64,000 nt of DNA from Legionella cincinnatiensis (GCF_900452415.1 NZ_UGNX01000001.1:3844001-3908000), one strand, 5' to 3'. Shown: positions 39,584 through 49,928, numbered from the stretch's first letter. The notes: generated by a model not told the origin, from the sequence alone. Made by a program: numbers and translations.

Positions 39584-39810
39584 GCAAGCTATAACTGTCC
39601 ATGTAAATTTACTCAGAAATTTCCCTGTTTCTTAATGATGTCATATTGAAATAAAAAAATAATTCTGAATATAAGTTACTTTGAAAAAATATTAAATAAG
39701 AGTTAGAGTGTTAGTTTGCTATTAAAAACCTATCCATTATCACTATAAGGATACCATGTCTTTAAAAAGAATGGTTTATGCCGCCGTCAAGCTGCTACTT
39801 GAATAAATCA

Positions 39811-41931
39811 TCACTCTTCGGGATCTTCATATTTTAAGCGTTTGCCAATAGTAGGAATAAATTTAGCCAATTTGATCAGTCGTGTTTGCGCTACTTTTTT
39901 ATATGCGGTATTAAACACAGCCTCAATATCTACATAATCAAGCCATAAAGTTTGTAAGGTCGAGAGTATACGATATCCCATCTCTACATTTTCGGCCAAT
40001 ATCTTATCGATCATCCGTGTAAGCTTTTCGTTTTTCGCTGCTTCTTCTGCATTAAATCCTAAATAATCAAGCAAAAGATTATTGGCAATATTTTTAAAAT
40101 CTGAGTATTGAGATAATTTTTCACCATATAATTCGAAATCCTCAATATCATCCCCAAATATTCTTCGTGCTTCTTTGAGTACAATTTTTTTACTCGTTAA
40201 GTATTGAGCGATTTTTTCCCCACGTTTGATCTTTTCTTTAGTTAAGAGAGTTTCAGCAATTTTGTCCGCCTTTTCCTTGTAAATACTCTCTGCGATATCA
40301 CTATCCCTCAACGAACTATTCATTCGTTCATTCATCTTTTCAAACATTAATTGAAAGGATTCATTAAGTAATTTCGGGACGGGTAAAGTTCCATCAAAAA
40401 TTCGACCATCTGCACTAAGAGATACGGGTAACACATCTTGGGGCTCAAATGATCGTGTTGCGTTATTCCAAACCGGTTTTCGATCAACAGCCAGTAGCGT
40501 CAGCTGCAAGCACGTTTGTTTCAATAAAGGGGTTACCACTTGCTCATAGCCACACTCCCCGGCATTAGCTATATATGCTCCATAACTGACAGGAATTGGA
40601 CAAGGATAAACATCATGAGCATATTCATAAAGCAAATCATCTAAACGCCGCTTAAGTTCTGGGTGTTCTTTCTCAACTTGCTCTCGTTTTTTATAGCAAT
40701 ACACCATCATCTCTATAGTACGTTTAATCCGTGGGAGCATTTCAATTGGGCTTAACTCATGGCAATCCCTAAAAAAGATGGTCGCTAAATGATCGCCACA
40801 ACCTGGTAATTTCTGATAAAGCGCAACATACGCACCCCGAGTACGATACATTTTTTTATAACTTAGAAAATTTCGAAATGAATCTTCAGTGGCACCCATA
40901 TGACTTACTGCCTGCATCATTAAGGGTGTTAAAAGTTCAGGGGGGTACTTATTATCAAAATAACCGAAATTGCTAATATCAATATTAAATTGAGCTACGG
41001 TGGTAGGATCACCAGGATTATCTAACTGATACATGAAGATTTTTTTTAATGGCGTCATTTCCACTTCATAGATTTCAAGCTCCGCTTCACGAGTTAACTC
41101 TTCTTGATGAGGTTCTAATTCAGCCAAAGCTTCGGGCGCTAGCTGGAAAACCAACTCCCATTTCTCACTGGGAACCATATCTATTTTTTTAAGTTGGCGA
41201 ATGTGTTTTTCCTGCAAAGCCATAAGAAAGTCGCCAGTGCCTCTTGGGCCAATTAATACACTGAGTGCCACATCATATTTGGGCTGTAATGAAAAAGCAG
41301 AAATGAGCAACTCCTCTAATGCTCGCAGTTTCTCCGCTAAGATCTCTTTATCCGGTAACCCTATTTCTCGATACAAATCAGCTTCACACACGTGTCGATG
41401 TTCATCTTCGATAATAAGTTCAAAAAGTTCCGTTGCGACACCATACTTGTGAAAAATGGTAAAAACCTCTTCAACCAAGCCTTCGCACACTAAGTTCATC
41501 ACAACCATGCCTACTTTGAGGCAATCTTGAGCACGAATAAACTCACAAATTCGTTCAATTTCTTCATTATAAGCAGGAGGCGTTGCATAAGGGGCGCAGA
41601 GGGTAAATATAATTTTAGTAAAAACAATAGCGTGATAAATTTCATCCACTAATTGCGCACGCATTCGTTTTTTTAACTCTGGGTTATGCATTTTATCTTC
41701 AAAACGCATAGGGAGCTGAATGCCCAAAACCTCCAATTGTGCCATCAACGAGAAAATATAAAGATACAGAAGCTTGTCATGTTTTATTTCAAAAGGAAGA
41801 CCATTTTTAAATAGATTTTCTACTCGATTTTTGATGTCTTTTCTTTCGTCATCAGTGATTTTGTTCCATCCCTCAAGGATCCATTTTTCGGAACCCCAAA
41901 AAGGTTTTAGAAGGGTATCAAGATCTTCCAT
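39811..41931 (-). CDS. Fusion of a diiron ferritin-like domain and a degenerate E2-type acyltransferase domain
   Basis: 706 residues. Residues about 50-215 form a helical bundle with the pattern of a diiron site: E67, E97xxH100, E150 and E177xxH180. From about residue 285 to 535 the sequence follows the catalytic domain of 2-oxoacid dehydrogenase acyltransferases (MTPLKKIFMYQLDNPGDPTT, later VSYGAYI, KPVW and SLSADGRIFDG). In the catalytic DHRxxDG motif the His is Gly (G509), so classical acyl transfer is unlikely. The last 170 residues are helical and charged. I know no characterised protein with this arrangement. Role unknown; oxidation of a CoA- or carrier-bound substrate is one guess. Confidence 0.7.
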   Translation of the reverse strand: MEDLDTLLKPFWGSEKWILEGWNKITDDERKDIKNRVENLFKNGLPFEIKHDKLLYLYIFSLMAQLEVLGIQLPMRFEDKMHNPELKKRMRAQLVDEIYHAIVFTKIIFTLCAPYATPPAYNEEIERICEFIRAQDCLKVGMVVMNLVCEGLVEEVFTIFHKYGVATELFELIIEDEHRHVCEADLYREIGLPDKEILAEKLRALEELLISAFSLQPKYDVALSVLIGPRGTGDFLMALQEKHIRQLKKIDMVPSEKWELVFQLAPEALAELEPHQEELTREAELEIYEVEMTPLKKIFMYQLDNPGDPTTVAQFNIDISNFGYFDNKYPPELLTPLMMQAVSHMGATEDSFRNFLSYKKMYRTRGAYVALYQKLPGCGDHLATIFFRDCHELSPIEMLPRIKRTIEMMVYCYKKREQVEKEHPELKRRLDDLLYEYAHDVYPCPIPVSYGAYIANAGECGYEQVVTPLLKQTCLQLTLLAVDRKPVWNNATRSFEPQDVLPVSLSADGRIFDGTLPVPKLLNESFQLMFEKMNERMNSSLRDSDIAESIYKEKADKIAETLLTKEKIKRGEKIAQYLTSKKIVLKEARRIFGDDIEDFELYGEKLSQYSDFKNIANNLLLDYLGFNAEEAAKNEKLTRMIDKILAENVEMGYRILSTLQTLWLDYVDIEAVFNTAYKKVAQTRLIKLAKFIPTIGKRLKYEDPEE

Positions 41932-42253
41932 AATTAGGTTCCATTTGACGAATAAAGTTGATAGCTCATGCTGAGTACTTAGTATGCCAGAATTTAATTA
42001 AGATTCGTTTAGCGACATAAAGACCTTTCTATTTCTTGATGTCGAACCCGCGTTAATTATACTTCATCAATGCCAATATACCAATTTATAATGACTTTAA
42101 AACGGAGGGAATCACCTTAAGAGTTTCACTATTTATCAAATCATCAAAAAACTGCTCACAACTGGTATAATCTTAGTGTAGTAGAAGACATCCAGGTTTC
42201 AAGATAAGAAAACACAAATATGGAAAATACAGTCAATGCGAGCATTTAACAAT
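41932..42253. other. Intergenic region between the fusion gene and ispB
   Basis: 322 bases, AT-rich, probably holding the promoter of the fusion gene at its left end. A possible plus-strand promoter (TATAAT near 42167) reads toward ispB in antisense. No gene, RNA or repeat recognised. Confidence 0.3.
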
Positions 42254-43222
42254 TTAATGCTTGCGATGAACAACATACCGCGCTAATTCCTCAAGCGCTT
42301 TTTTATAGTTTGAATCAGGTAAAATACTTAACGCATCAATTGCAAAATCGGCTTCTTTATCCGCAATACCTCGCGTGTAATCGATTGCTTTTGTTTCAGC
42401 TATCGCATCTAATATTGCAGGTAAATGCAGAAGTGTTCCCTTTTCCAAACTTTCTCTTATTTTTACTTGTTGCTCTGCACTACCATATTTTAAAGCTTGC
42501 AGTAAAGGCAAAGTAATTTTGCCCGTTGCTAAATCATCACCAATATTTTTTCCTATAGTTTGGGCATCCGAGCAATAGTCCAAAGCATCATCAATCAATT
42601 GAAAAGCGTTGCCTAAATGCAACCCATAAGAATACATCGCTTTTTGAACTTGATGTTCTGATTTACTGATTAGAGCGCCTATCGCAGAAGATGCAGCAAA
42701 AAGAAGAGCTGTTTTAGCTCGAATCATGTCAAAGTATTCTTCAACAGAAAGATCGGAGTTATGGCGGTTAGAAAACTGCTGGATTTCACCACAACCCATC
42801 TGAGGTGCAATGCCAATGAGAAGTTGAATAATATCGATATCACCCACTTCAACCATAAGTTCTAAGTATTTTGTGAATAAATAATCTCCAACTAAAATAC
42901 TTGCCTTATTACCCCATATTTTATTAGCCGTTTCTCGGCCACGACGCAAAGTGGAATCATCAATAACATCATCATGGAGAAGAGTAGCGGTATGGAAAAA
43001 TTCAATCATTGCTGCAAGCATAATGTGCTCTTTACCTTCGTAACCACAAGCACGACTTGCTAAAAGAACTAACAGGCATCGTAAGCGTTTACCACCGCTT
43101 TGGATGACGTGATTTGCTATATCATCGATCAATTGGATAGGAGATTTGATTGTTTCAATGATTAAATGATTAACTGCTTCAAAATCTTCACTCACTAAAT
43201 CGCGTAAATGATCAATTCCCAT
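42254..43222 (-). CDS. ispB: Octaprenyl diphosphate synthase
   Basis: 322-residue trans-prenyl chain elongation enzyme with both Asp-rich motifs: LLHDDVIDDSTLRRGRET near residue 85 and LIDDALDYCSD near residue 210. Makes the side chain of ubiquinone from farnesyl and isopentenyl diphosphates. Start set at ATG 43222, with GGA six bases before; a GTG one codon upstream is possible. Chain length is inferred from the family. Confidence 0.92.
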   Translation of the reverse strand: MGIDHLRDLVSEDFEAVNHLIIETIKSPIQLIDDIANHVIQSGGKRLRCLLVLLASRACGYEGKEHIMLAAMIEFFHTATLLHDDVIDDSTLRRGRETANKIWGNKASILVGDYLFTKYLELMVEVGDIDIIQLLIGIAPQMGCGEIQQFSNRHNSDLSVEEYFDMIRAKTALLFAASSAIGALISKSEHQVQKAMYSYGLHLGNAFQLIDDALDYCSDAQTIGKNIGDDLATGKITLPLLQALKYGSAEQQVKIRESLEKGTLLHLPAILDAIAETKAIDYTRGIADKEADFAIDALSILPDSNYKKALEELARYVVHRKH

Positions 43223-43359
43223 CACGTATCCATAAATAAAATATCTCTTGCATGCTAAGCTGGGATTATATTCAATGTCAATACGTTCTCTGCTGCAATC
43301 ACATACAAGGCTTAAAGAGTAAATAACTTATAGCTTTATTATAGAATAAAAAATAAAGC

Positions 43360-43914
43360 TTACTTCCATTTAATATTACACCCAATACTTGGCTTTTGCT
43401 CTACACTAACAGGCTCTCCTGCAAGGATGTTTTCTAACGCCTTTTGTAAATGCTCACCCGTTACCGGTTTGTTATTGCCAGGTGTTGACTCATCCAAACA
43501 ACCTCTATAAACACACAGTAAGTCTTTATCAAAAATATAAAAATCAGGAGTGCATGCTGCGTGATAGGCTTTGGCCACTTCTTGTGTTTCATCATACAAA
43601 TAAGGAAATGGATAGTGAAATTGCTCTGCTTCAAGACACATTTGCTCTGGGCCATCGGCGGGATATTTTTCCGCATCATTGGAACTGATGGCTATAAATT
43701 GGATCCCTTTTTTCTGATAATATTCAGCTAACTCAACGAGCTTCACTTGAATATGTTTAACAAAAGGACAGTGATTGCACAGAAACATAATAACGGTTGC
43801 AATAGATGACTTACTCTGTGTCAAAGAAACCATTTGCTTGTTGCGTGTATCGACTAAACTAAAATCAACAGCGTTACTTCCCAGTGGAAGCATATTTGAT
43901 AGGGTTGCTACCAT
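43360..43914 (-). CDS. Thioredoxin-like redoxin (AhpC/TSA type)
   Basis: 184 residues with a thioredoxin fold and the motif FLCNHCPFVKHIQ carrying CxxC near residue 47, then FIAISSNDAEKYPADGPEQM typical of a bacterial redoxin group often annotated as thioredoxin family protein. Probably a thiol-disulfide reductase or peroxidase-like enzyme in the cytoplasm. GGAGGG before the ATG at 43914 marks the start; a longer reading from 43980 has no such site. An AT-rich hairpin (43332-43360) follows the stop. Confidence 0.85.
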   Translation of the reverse strand: MVATLSNMLPLGSNAVDFSLVDTRNKQMVSLTQSKSSIATVIMFLCNHCPFVKHIQVKLVELAEYYQKKGIQFIAISSNDAEKYPADGPEQMCLEAEQFHYPFPYLYDETQEVAKAYHAACTPDFYIFDKDLLCVYRGCLDESTPGNNKPVTGEHLQKALENILAGEPVSVEQKPSIGCNIKWK

Positions 43915-44028
43915 AACGCCCTCCTCTTCTCTATCAAAAGCAGAACGACTCTGCTTTATAATTTTGGATTTTATTGACAACGTTATTTTCGTGTCTGAAT
44001 AAAAATGTATCGACTTTTTTTCTTATTC

Positions 44029-44059
44029 TTGACTTTAATCAAGCTGGCCATGTTATAAT
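44029..44059 (+). promoter_or_regulatory. Promoter of 6S RNA
   Basis: TTGACT (44029-44034) and a consensus TATAAT (44054-44059) lie 19 bases apart, slightly wide, and place a start near 44066, where the 6S RNA stem begins. Looks like a sigma-70 promoter. Confidence 0.7.
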
Positions 44060-44065
44060 CTACTT

Positions 44066-44222
44066 AACCCGATAGCAAGTGATTTTAGAACCAATGCTAA
44101 CAGCATGGGAAGCATCCTGAATTCGGCGTTGAGCAAGCCCACTTTAAGGTGGGAAGCCTGAACCGATTCATTCGCTACCCACTTGAACCAAAAGGGTTCA
44201 TAATCCATGTCTGTCGGGGCTA
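44066..44222 (+). ncRNA. ssrS: 6S RNA
   Basis: Recognised by structure and conserved pieces. The terminal stem pairs CCCGATAG (44068) with CTGTCGGG (44211) with a single G-U pair. The 3' half carries ACTTGAACCAAAAGGGTTCA, close to the conserved ACCTTGAACCAAGGGTTCA of E. coli 6S, and GAAGCCTGA matches the segment before it. About 155 bases. 6S RNA mimics an open promoter and binds sigma-70 RNA polymerase in stationary phase. It converges on uvrB, and its 3' end touches the uvrB stop. Exact ends are estimated. Confidence 0.85.
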
Positions 44223-46211
44223 CCCTTCTACCAGTTGTTTCTTTAATAAAAGATATTCATCGCGAATTTTTGCTGCTGCTTCAAATTCCATATTTTTAGC
44301 ATGCAAATACATTTGTTTTTCCAAGGTATTAATGTGCTTGATTAATTCCTGGGTTGACCAATGTTTATATTCTGGGACTGATTCTGCCACTGCAACTTTA
44401 CGCTTTCCATGATATGCGCCTTCCATGATGTCTGCTATGGATTTATTTATCCCTTTAGGGGTGATTCCATGCGCCTCATTAAATGCTTGTTGTTTCTCAC
44501 GCCTGCGGTTTGTTTCTTCCAAAGCTCTTTGCATAGACCCGGTTATTTTATCGGCATAAAGAATTGCTCGTCCTTGCATATTGCGTGCTGCGCGCCCTAT
44601 CGTTTGGATCAAAGAGCGATCCGAGCGTAAAAATCCTTCTTTATCGGCATCAAGAATAGCAACCAAAGCCACTTCAGGCATATCCAAACCTTCGCGTAGT
44701 AAATTAATCCCTACTAAAACATCAAAGACACCCAAGCGCAAATCACGAATAATTTCTACTCGCTCTACAGTATCAATATCAGAATGCAAATAACGCACCT
44801 TAATTCCATGCTCATTCAGATAATCAGTTAAATCCTCTGCCATTCGCTTCGTTAAAGTAGTTACTAAAATGCGTCCATTATGTTGGATCACTTGGCGAAT
44901 TTCCGACATTAGATCATCGACCTGAGTACGAACCGGGCGAATTTCCACTTCAGGATCGACAAGACCTGTTGGCCGCACGACTTGTTCCGCCACATTATCG
45001 GAGTGTTCCTGTTCATAAGAACCTGGTGTTGCCGAAATGTAAATTGTTTGGGGTGAGCGCGCTTCAAATTCTTCAAACCGTAAAGGTCGGTTATCCAAAG
45101 CAGAAGGGAGTCTAAAGCCGTATTGCACTAAAGTTTCTTTGCGAGAGCGATCCCCTCGATACATGCCGCCAATTTGGGGCACGGTCACATGAGACTCATC
45201 AATAATCAGTAACGCTTCATTCGGTAAATAATCAAATAAAGTAGGTGGAGGCTCACCAGCTCCTCGTCCTGATAAATAGCGTGAATAATTTTCAATCCCA
45301 GAACAATACCCTAATTCCAGCATCATTTCGATATCAAAATAGGTACGTTGCTCCAGGCGCTGAGCCTCAACTAATTTATTTTGCGCCTTAAACTCCGCCA
45401 AACGCTCTTGTAATTCTTCTTTTACCCAATCTACCGTTTGCAAAATACGTTCACGAGGCGTTACATAATGGGTTTTAGGAAAAACAGTAACCCGAGGTAA
45501 TCGTCGTAAAATTTCACCAGTTAGCGGATCAAACTGGGCAATATTTTCGACTTCATCATCAAATAACTCAATCCGTATAGCCTCTTTTTCAGAGTCAGCA
45601 GGAAATATATCAATAACATCACCATGCACGCGAAATTGACCACGTTCTAGAGTAAAATTGGTGCGAGTGTACTGCATTTCAGCAAGACGTCTTAAAATTT
45701 TACGCTGATCGGATTGTTCCCCACGAGAAAGATGTAATACCATACGCAAATAAGAATCAGGATCACCCAAACCATAAATTGCCGAAACAGTAGCAACAAT
45801 AATTGCATCTTTACGTTCAATTAAGGCTTTGGTTGCGGACAATCGCATTTGTTCTATGTGGTCATTGATAGATGAATCCTTTTCGATAAAGGTATCTGAA
45901 GAAGGCACATAAGCCTCCGGCTGATAATAGTCGTAATAGGAAACAAAATATTCCACTGCATTATCTGGAAAAAAAGCTTTAAATTCACCATAAAGCTGAG
46001 CAGCAAGTGTCTTGTTAGGGGCCATAATTAAGGCAGGCTTTCGCATAGCTTGAATTACATGTGCTATAGTAAAGGTCTTACCTGAACCAGTAACCCCTAA
46101 AAGGGTTTGTTTGGCCAAACCTGATTTCAAGCCATCGATTAATGAGGCTATAGCGGTTGGCTGATCGCCGGCAGGTTGAAAATCGGCATAAAGTTTAAAT
46201 AAATCTTTCAT
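44220..46211 (-). CDS. uvrB: Excinuclease ABC subunit B
   Basis: 663 residues with Walker [15 protein letters not shown] near residue 38, the beta-hairpin region [20 protein letters not shown], helicase motifs to [15 protein letters not shown] and QTIGRAARN, and the C-terminal UVR motif ([20 protein letters not shown]). Damage-verifying helicase of nucleotide excision repair. I start at ATG 46211 ([17 protein letters not shown]), where family homology begins; the 27 extra upstream residues are not family-like. Divergent from the aminotransferase gene, 31 bases away. Confidence 0.96.
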   Translation of the reverse strand: MKDLFKLYADFQPAGDQPTAIASLIDGLKSGLAKQTLLGVTGSGKTFTIAHVIQAMRKPALIMAPNKTLAAQLYGEFKAFFPDNAVEYFVSYYDYYQPEAYVPSSDTFIEKDSSINDHIEQMRLSATKALIERKDAIIVATVSAIYGLGDPDSYLRMVLHLSRGEQSDQRKILRRLAEMQYTRTNFTLERGQFRVHGDVIDIFPADSEKEAIRIELFDDEVENIAQFDPLTGEILRRLPRVTVFPKTHYVTPRERILQTVDWVKEELQERLAEFKAQNKLVEAQRLEQRTYFDIEMMLELGYCSGIENYSRYLSGRGAGEPPPTLFDYLPNEALLIIDESHVTVPQIGGMYRGDRSRKETLVQYGFRLPSALDNRPLRFEEFEARSPQTIYISATPGSYEQEHSDNVAEQVVRPTGLVDPEVEIRPVRTQVDDLMSEIRQVIQHNGRILVTTLTKRMAEDLTDYLNEHGIKVRYLHSDIDTVERVEIIRDLRLGVFDVLVGINLLREGLDMPEVALVAILDADKEGFLRSDRSLIQTIGRAARNMQGRAILYADKITGSMQRALEETNRRREKQQAFNEAHGITPKGINKSIADIMEGAYHGKRKVAVAESVPEYKHWSTQELIKHINTLEKQMYLHAKNMEFEAAAKIRDEYLLLKKQLVEG

Positions 46212-46242
46212 ATCTTTATAGTATATCTCACAGGAGCAATAA

Positions 46243-47421
46243 ATGAATATCGCATTGGCAACACGCGTGCAAAAAGTTAAACCCTCTCCCACTTTAGCTG
46301 TAGCAGCAAAAGCGACTCAAATGCGTGCACAAGGGCATGATGTGATTAACTTAGGTACTGGAGAGCCTGATTTTGACACCCCCAATTACATCAAGGAAGC
46401 AGCAATCCTAGCCATTCAACAAGGCCATACCAAGTATACCGCCGTAGACGGAATACCGGAATTAAAAGAAGCAATTAAAAATAAATTTAAGACAGATAAT
46501 GGTCTTGATTATCAGCTGAATCAGATTTTAGTTTCTGTAGGTGGAAAGCAAAGTTGTTATAATCTATGCCAAGCATTACTTAATCCCGGGGACGAAGTCA
46601 TCATTCCTGCTCCTTACTGGGTTTCTTACCCAGATATGGTCTTACTTGCTGAGGCGACTCCAGTAATTATTTCCACCACTCCCGCTCAACGATACAAAAT
46701 CAATGCTCAGCAATTGGAAAAGGCCATTACCCCGGAAACGCGGCTAATCTTTTTAAATAGCCCTTCCAATCCATCAGGAGTGGCCTACACCCTGGATGAA
46801 TTAAAAGCATTGGCCGAGGTATTGAAGAAACACCCTCAGATTGTCATTGCCACTGATGATATGTACGAACATATTCTATGGAGCCAACCTTTTGCGAATA
46901 TCCTTAATGCATGTCCGGAATTATACGACAGAACTATCGTATTAAATGGGGTATCCAAAGCTTATGCGATGACCGGATGGCGCATAGGATATGCAGCAGG
47001 TCCCGCGTCCCTAATGAATGCGATGAAAACCATTCAATCTCAATCTACTTCAAATCCTTGTTCTATTGCCCAAAGAGCAGCAGTCGCTGCATTAACGGGT
47101 GGTCATGAAAGTGTTTTAACCATGGTGAAAGCATTTCATCAACGACATGATTTTGTCGCCTCCCGATTACAGGATATTCCAGGAATCGAAGTCATTCCTG
47201 CGGATGGAACATTTTATATTTTCCCCAGTGTACAAGCCATTATTGAAAAACGCGGTTATGCCAATGATCTTGAATTTTCAGAAAAACTATTAACTGAAGC
47301 AGGAGTAGCTTTAGTCCCAGGCTCCGCTTTCGGTAACGAAGGCTGTATTCGACTTTCATTTGCCACCAGCATGGAAACACTCAAAGATGCGTTAAATCGC
47401 CTCCAGGATTTTTGTAAATAA
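46243..47421 (+). CDS. aspC: Class I aspartate aminotransferase
   Basis: 392 residues, fold-type I PLP enzyme of the I-gamma group (close in pattern to the Thermus enzyme), with [14 protein letters not shown], the SPSNPSG loop, the PLP Lys in [15 protein letters not shown] and a C-terminal RLSFAT with the carboxylate-binding Arg. Transfers amino groups between aspartate and 2-oxoglutarate; some relatives also accept prephenate. CAGGAG precedes the ATG. Starts 31 bases from uvrB on the opposite strand. Confidence 0.9.
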   Translation: MNIALATRVQKVKPSPTLAVAAKATQMRAQGHDVINLGTGEPDFDTPNYIKEAAILAIQQGHTKYTAVDGIPELKEAIKNKFKTDNGLDYQLNQILVSVGGKQSCYNLCQALLNPGDEVIIPAPYWVSYPDMVLLAEATPVIISTTPAQRYKINAQQLEKAITPETRLIFLNSPSNPSGVAYTLDELKALAEVLKKHPQIVIATDDMYEHILWSQPFANILNACPELYDRTIVLNGVSKAYAMTGWRIGYAAGPASLMNAMKTIQSQSTSNPCSIAQRAAVAALTGGHESVLTMVKAFHQRHDFVASRLQDIPGIEVIPADGTFYIFPSVQAIIEKRGYANDLEFSEKLLTEAGVALVPGSAFGNEGCIRLSFATSMETLKDALNRLQDFCK

Positions 47422-47431
47422 ACTCTAACTC

Positions 47432-47459
47432 TCTCCTCGCTGCTAAGTAAGTGAGGAGA
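47432..47459 (+). terminator. Hairpin after the aminotransferase gene
   Basis: A 10-base stem (TCTCCTCGCT with AGTGAGGAGA, one G-T pair) around an 8-base loop begins 10 bases after the stop. A weak T-rich tail (TTGCCGTTTT) follows. Likely terminator. Confidence 0.55.
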
Positions 47460-47527
47460 ATTGCCGTTTTAATAATGAAACAAAAATTCTCAAAACAATA
47501 AGATTTAAAAATTATTATTAAATCTAC

Positions 47528-47556
47528 TTGACCTCCAACAAGAATCGTTTTAAGAT
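47528..47556 (+). promoter_or_regulatory. Promoter of tRNA-Asn
   Basis: TTGACC and TAAGAT lie 17 bases apart, with the expected start a few bases before the tRNA and a GC-rich stretch (TCGGCC) after the -10, as in promoters under stringent control. Confidence 0.6.
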
Positions 47557-47566
47557 TCGGCCTCAT

Positions 47567-47642
47567 TCCCCGGTAGCTCAGTCGGTAGAGCGGATGACTG
47601 TTAATCATTAGGTCACAGGTTCAAGTCCTGTCCGGGGAGCCA
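47567..47642 (+). tRNA. tRNA-Asn (GTT)
   Basis: 76-base cloverleaf: acceptor TCCCCGG paired with CCGGGGA, D-arm GCTCAGTCGGTAGAGC, anticodon GTT at 47600-47602 in CTGTTAATC, T-arm CAGGTTCAAGTCCTG, and encoded CCA. Its 3' part is the integration target of the islands to the right. Confidence 0.97.
47597..47642 (+). repeat. att site 1, inside tRNA-Asn
   Basis: 46 bases from the anticodon loop (ACTGTTAATC) to CCA, repeated at 55196-55241 and 63734-63779. This copy lies in the intact tRNA gene and is the left end of island A. It differs from the other two copies at three T-arm positions. Confidence 0.9.
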
Positions 47643-47691
47643 CATCCAGTCTGGGTTTTGGCGAATTCCAAGTTTTTCCTTCCTGAAGCTT

Positions 47692-47709
47692 GGTACCAGT
47701 TTTGGTACC
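47692..47709. repeat. Left GGTACC repeats of island A, possible integrase arm sites
   Basis: Two GGTACC hexamers 12 bases apart just inside the left end, in the context TTTTGGTACCGATTTT. The same context occurs at the right end (55047). Confidence 0.55.
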
Positions 47710-47719
47710 GATTTTAAAA

Positions 47720-49008
47720 GGCTCTTTCCCAATTACGGGGGCACTCCCCATTAACAACACAGCACCCTAACACGAGTTCTATAATTTTCAAAGTTACGAA
47801 AGCCATACGCTCTTCTTTGTATCAACTTCATCTTTCGATGAAAGCCTTCAGTAATGCCATTAGACTTTCTAAATCGCCACATACGTACTATCTCTTCTTT
47901 CCAATTACAAAATGTGTTTCCAAGAGCTGCTAAGGCTTTGAATGGACTACTCCTTAGTTCATTAAGTATTTTTAAAAACTGAGGAATCTTTTTCTGACAC
48001 CATTGCTTATTCATTGCTTTATGTAAAAGTAATGAATGAACTTCTTGTTGAAATTGATAAACAGCATCTATTGCAGGATGGTCTTTAAGAAAAGCATCAC
48101 GCTTTAATAGTCGTTGAGGGGTTAATTTATCCGGTCTTGTGCGTAGTAAGGCTAATATCCCTCGGTTACTTTTTACTTGGCTTGCCAGTTCACGATAGGT
48201 CATCATACATTGATGTTGAAGCAACCGAATAACATGGAAGCGGTCTGCTACTATTTTTGCATTAGGAAAATGTTTTTTAACAATAGAACGATACGTGCTA
48301 CTTAAATCCATGCACACTACTTTAACTCGCTCTTTTCCAACTAAAGACGCCAGATAGGTCGATAGGTCTGTTTCTCTTCTTCCTTTAACAATATCAAAAA
48401 TCTTGTGTTTCTTAAGGTCACAAAGTGTGGTGGCAAACCCCTGTTTTCGACTGAAGAAATGCTCATCAATCCCCAGAACAACCGGACATGGTGTATTCAT
48501 CAACTCCCGAGCTTGTTCCTTATATTGTCGATGATACCAACGTTCGATTGTAGCCTTTCCTTTATTAAATTGTTGCGCTAGGTCTTTTTGAGAGATCCCA
48601 CGAGTATGATTATGAAAAACGGCAGCTTGTAGACGCCACGTGGAACGCTGATGTTTATTAATGCCACCAAATTGCTGATTACCGTAACGCTTACAGTTAT
48701 TGCAATACAACTTATACGCCTTAAAGCGCAATATCGTTCGACGATTACCTATTAACTCATGAGCCACACTGCGTAGGTAACTCGACTTCTTGCGTACCTC
48801 TTTGCTATTGCAATGGGCACATCGTGCTATTCGATGATACGAAATATCTAATATAAGTGGCTGATAACCACTCACTTTTTCTATAGTAAATCCAGGTAAA
48901 TTTAAGATAAGATTATGCTTCGGCACTTTAATCTCCAATTTGATCGCGAAATCAATTAGTTAGTTTAACCTAACTTGATTAAAGTGCCCCCTTTGTTGGG
49001 GTAGAGCC
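47720..49008. mobile_element. ISL3-family insertion sequence, complete
   Basis: 1289 bases, with imperfect terminal inverted repeats of about 26 bases beginning GGCTCT and containing GGGGGCACT. Both sides are flanked by the same 8 bases, TTTTAAAA (47712-47719 and 49009-49016), the target duplication expected for this family. Holds one transposase gene. Inserted just inside the left end of island A. Confidence 0.93.
47751..48938 (-). CDS. ISL3-family transposase
   Basis: 395 residues. An N-terminal zinc-ribbon pair (CAHCNSKEV and CNNCKRYG) is followed by a helix-turn-helix region (GISQKDLAQQFNKGKATIERW) and a DDE domain with D in VLGIDEHF, D in VCMDLSSTYRS and E in GITEGFHRKMK. Full-length and uninterrupted, so probably active; fills almost the whole insertion sequence. 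Confidence 0.95.
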   Translation of the reverse strand: MEIKVPKHNLILNLPGFTIEKVSGYQPLILDISYHRIARCAHCNSKEVRKKSSYLRSVAHELIGNRRTILRFKAYKLYCNNCKRYGNQQFGGINKHQRSTWRLQAAVFHNHTRGISQKDLAQQFNKGKATIERWYHRQYKEQARELMNTPCPVVLGIDEHFFSRKQGFATTLCDLKKHKIFDIVKGRRETDLSTYLASLVGKERVKVVCMDLSSTYRSIVKKHFPNAKIVADRFHVIRLLQHQCMMTYRELASQVKSNRGILALLRTRPDKLTPQRLLKRDAFLKDHPAIDAVYQFQQEVHSLLLHKAMNKQWCQKKIPQFLKILNELRSSPFKALAALGNTFCNWKEEIVRMWRFRKSNGITEGFHRKMKLIQRRAYGFRNFENYRTRVRVLCC

Positions 49009-49067
49009 TTTTAAAATTCAGATTACACCCTCTATAATTTATAGTGTATTTTCTTTTAGGCCATTAA

Positions 49068-49928
49068 ATGCAAAACATCCAACAAACAGAAGTAACCCAA
49101 TGGCTTGACCAATTAGAAAAAATTTCAACGGGTAGCTGTTCATGCCCCAGTTTTCTGAAGCCGTTTCATTTTGTTACTATTGGGTTAGCTGTAAAAAAAG
49201 CAGGGTGGGAGGCTATGCAGCTACCAGAAGATCTGATGCAATATGCTGCAAGAATGAAATTATGGGATGCTATAGATTTATTACCACCTTGCAATGTTTC
49301 AGAAAATAAAAATACTGGAAAATTTCTACCAGTTAAAGCTTTTCTTGATAATCAACAAGAGGTTTCGCATATTACAGATGAATTAACCAAAATTATACTA
49401 AATACTGCATCAAAACAAATCCGTGAATCCTTAACCATTTGCTTGACTGAGTTGATAAATAATTTTTTTGATCATGCTAGAGCTAACTCAAACTTACCGT
49501 GCTTAGTTTGTGCTCAAAGCTGGCCTAAAGGTAAACTAATTCAAGTTGCAATTGCTGATGCTGGAATAGGTATTAGAAATTCTTTAATTGAAAATAAACA
49601 ATTGATTGCCCGTTTAGAAAATGAAAATTCATGTAAAATTGCTTCAGAGTACGGCGTAACAAGTAAACCGCAGAATGATCATTCCGGATATGGACTAACG
49701 CTAGCTAAAGATTTAATGATACAAGCAAAAGGCACCTATATTTTAGCTTCTGGTAATGAAATATACGTTTGCTCAAAAGATAACAAAGAACTCCATAGTA
49801 CAATTAATTCTCAATGGAATGGGACTATACTTGTATTAGAATGGAAAATTGATGAGCCACTGGATAGTAAATCTATATATGATAGTTGGCCTATGGCTGA
49901 GGGGTATAGTGATGAAGACTTCTTTTAA
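49068..49928 (+). CDS. GHKL-type ATPase protein (anti-sigma or histidine-kinase-like)
   Basis: 286 residues. The C-terminal half is a GHKL ATPase: N-box LTELINNFFDHA near residue 128, G1 box DAGIGI near 166, G2 box HSGYGLTLAKDL near 205. There is no phospho-accepting dimerisation domain or membrane segment, so it is not an ordinary sensor kinase. The N-terminal 110 residues are of no family I know. Overlaps the next gene, which encodes a STAS-like domain, by 17 bases. This resembles the ATPase/STAS logic of anti-sigma systems, but a phage-defence role is equally open. Confidence 0.75.
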   Translation: MQNIQQTEVTQWLDQLEKISTGSCSCPSFLKPFHFVTIGLAVKKAGWEAMQLPEDLMQYAARMKLWDAIDLLPPCNVSENKNTGKFLPVKAFLDNQQEVSHITDELTKIILNTASKQIRESLTICLTELINNFFDHARANSNLPCLVCAQSWPKGKLIQVAIADAGIGIRNSLIENKQLIARLENENSCKIASEYGVTSKPQNDHSGYGLTLAKDLMIQAKGTYILASGNEIYVCSKDNKELHSTINSQWNGTILVLEWKIDEPLDSKSIYDSWPMAEGYSDEDFF

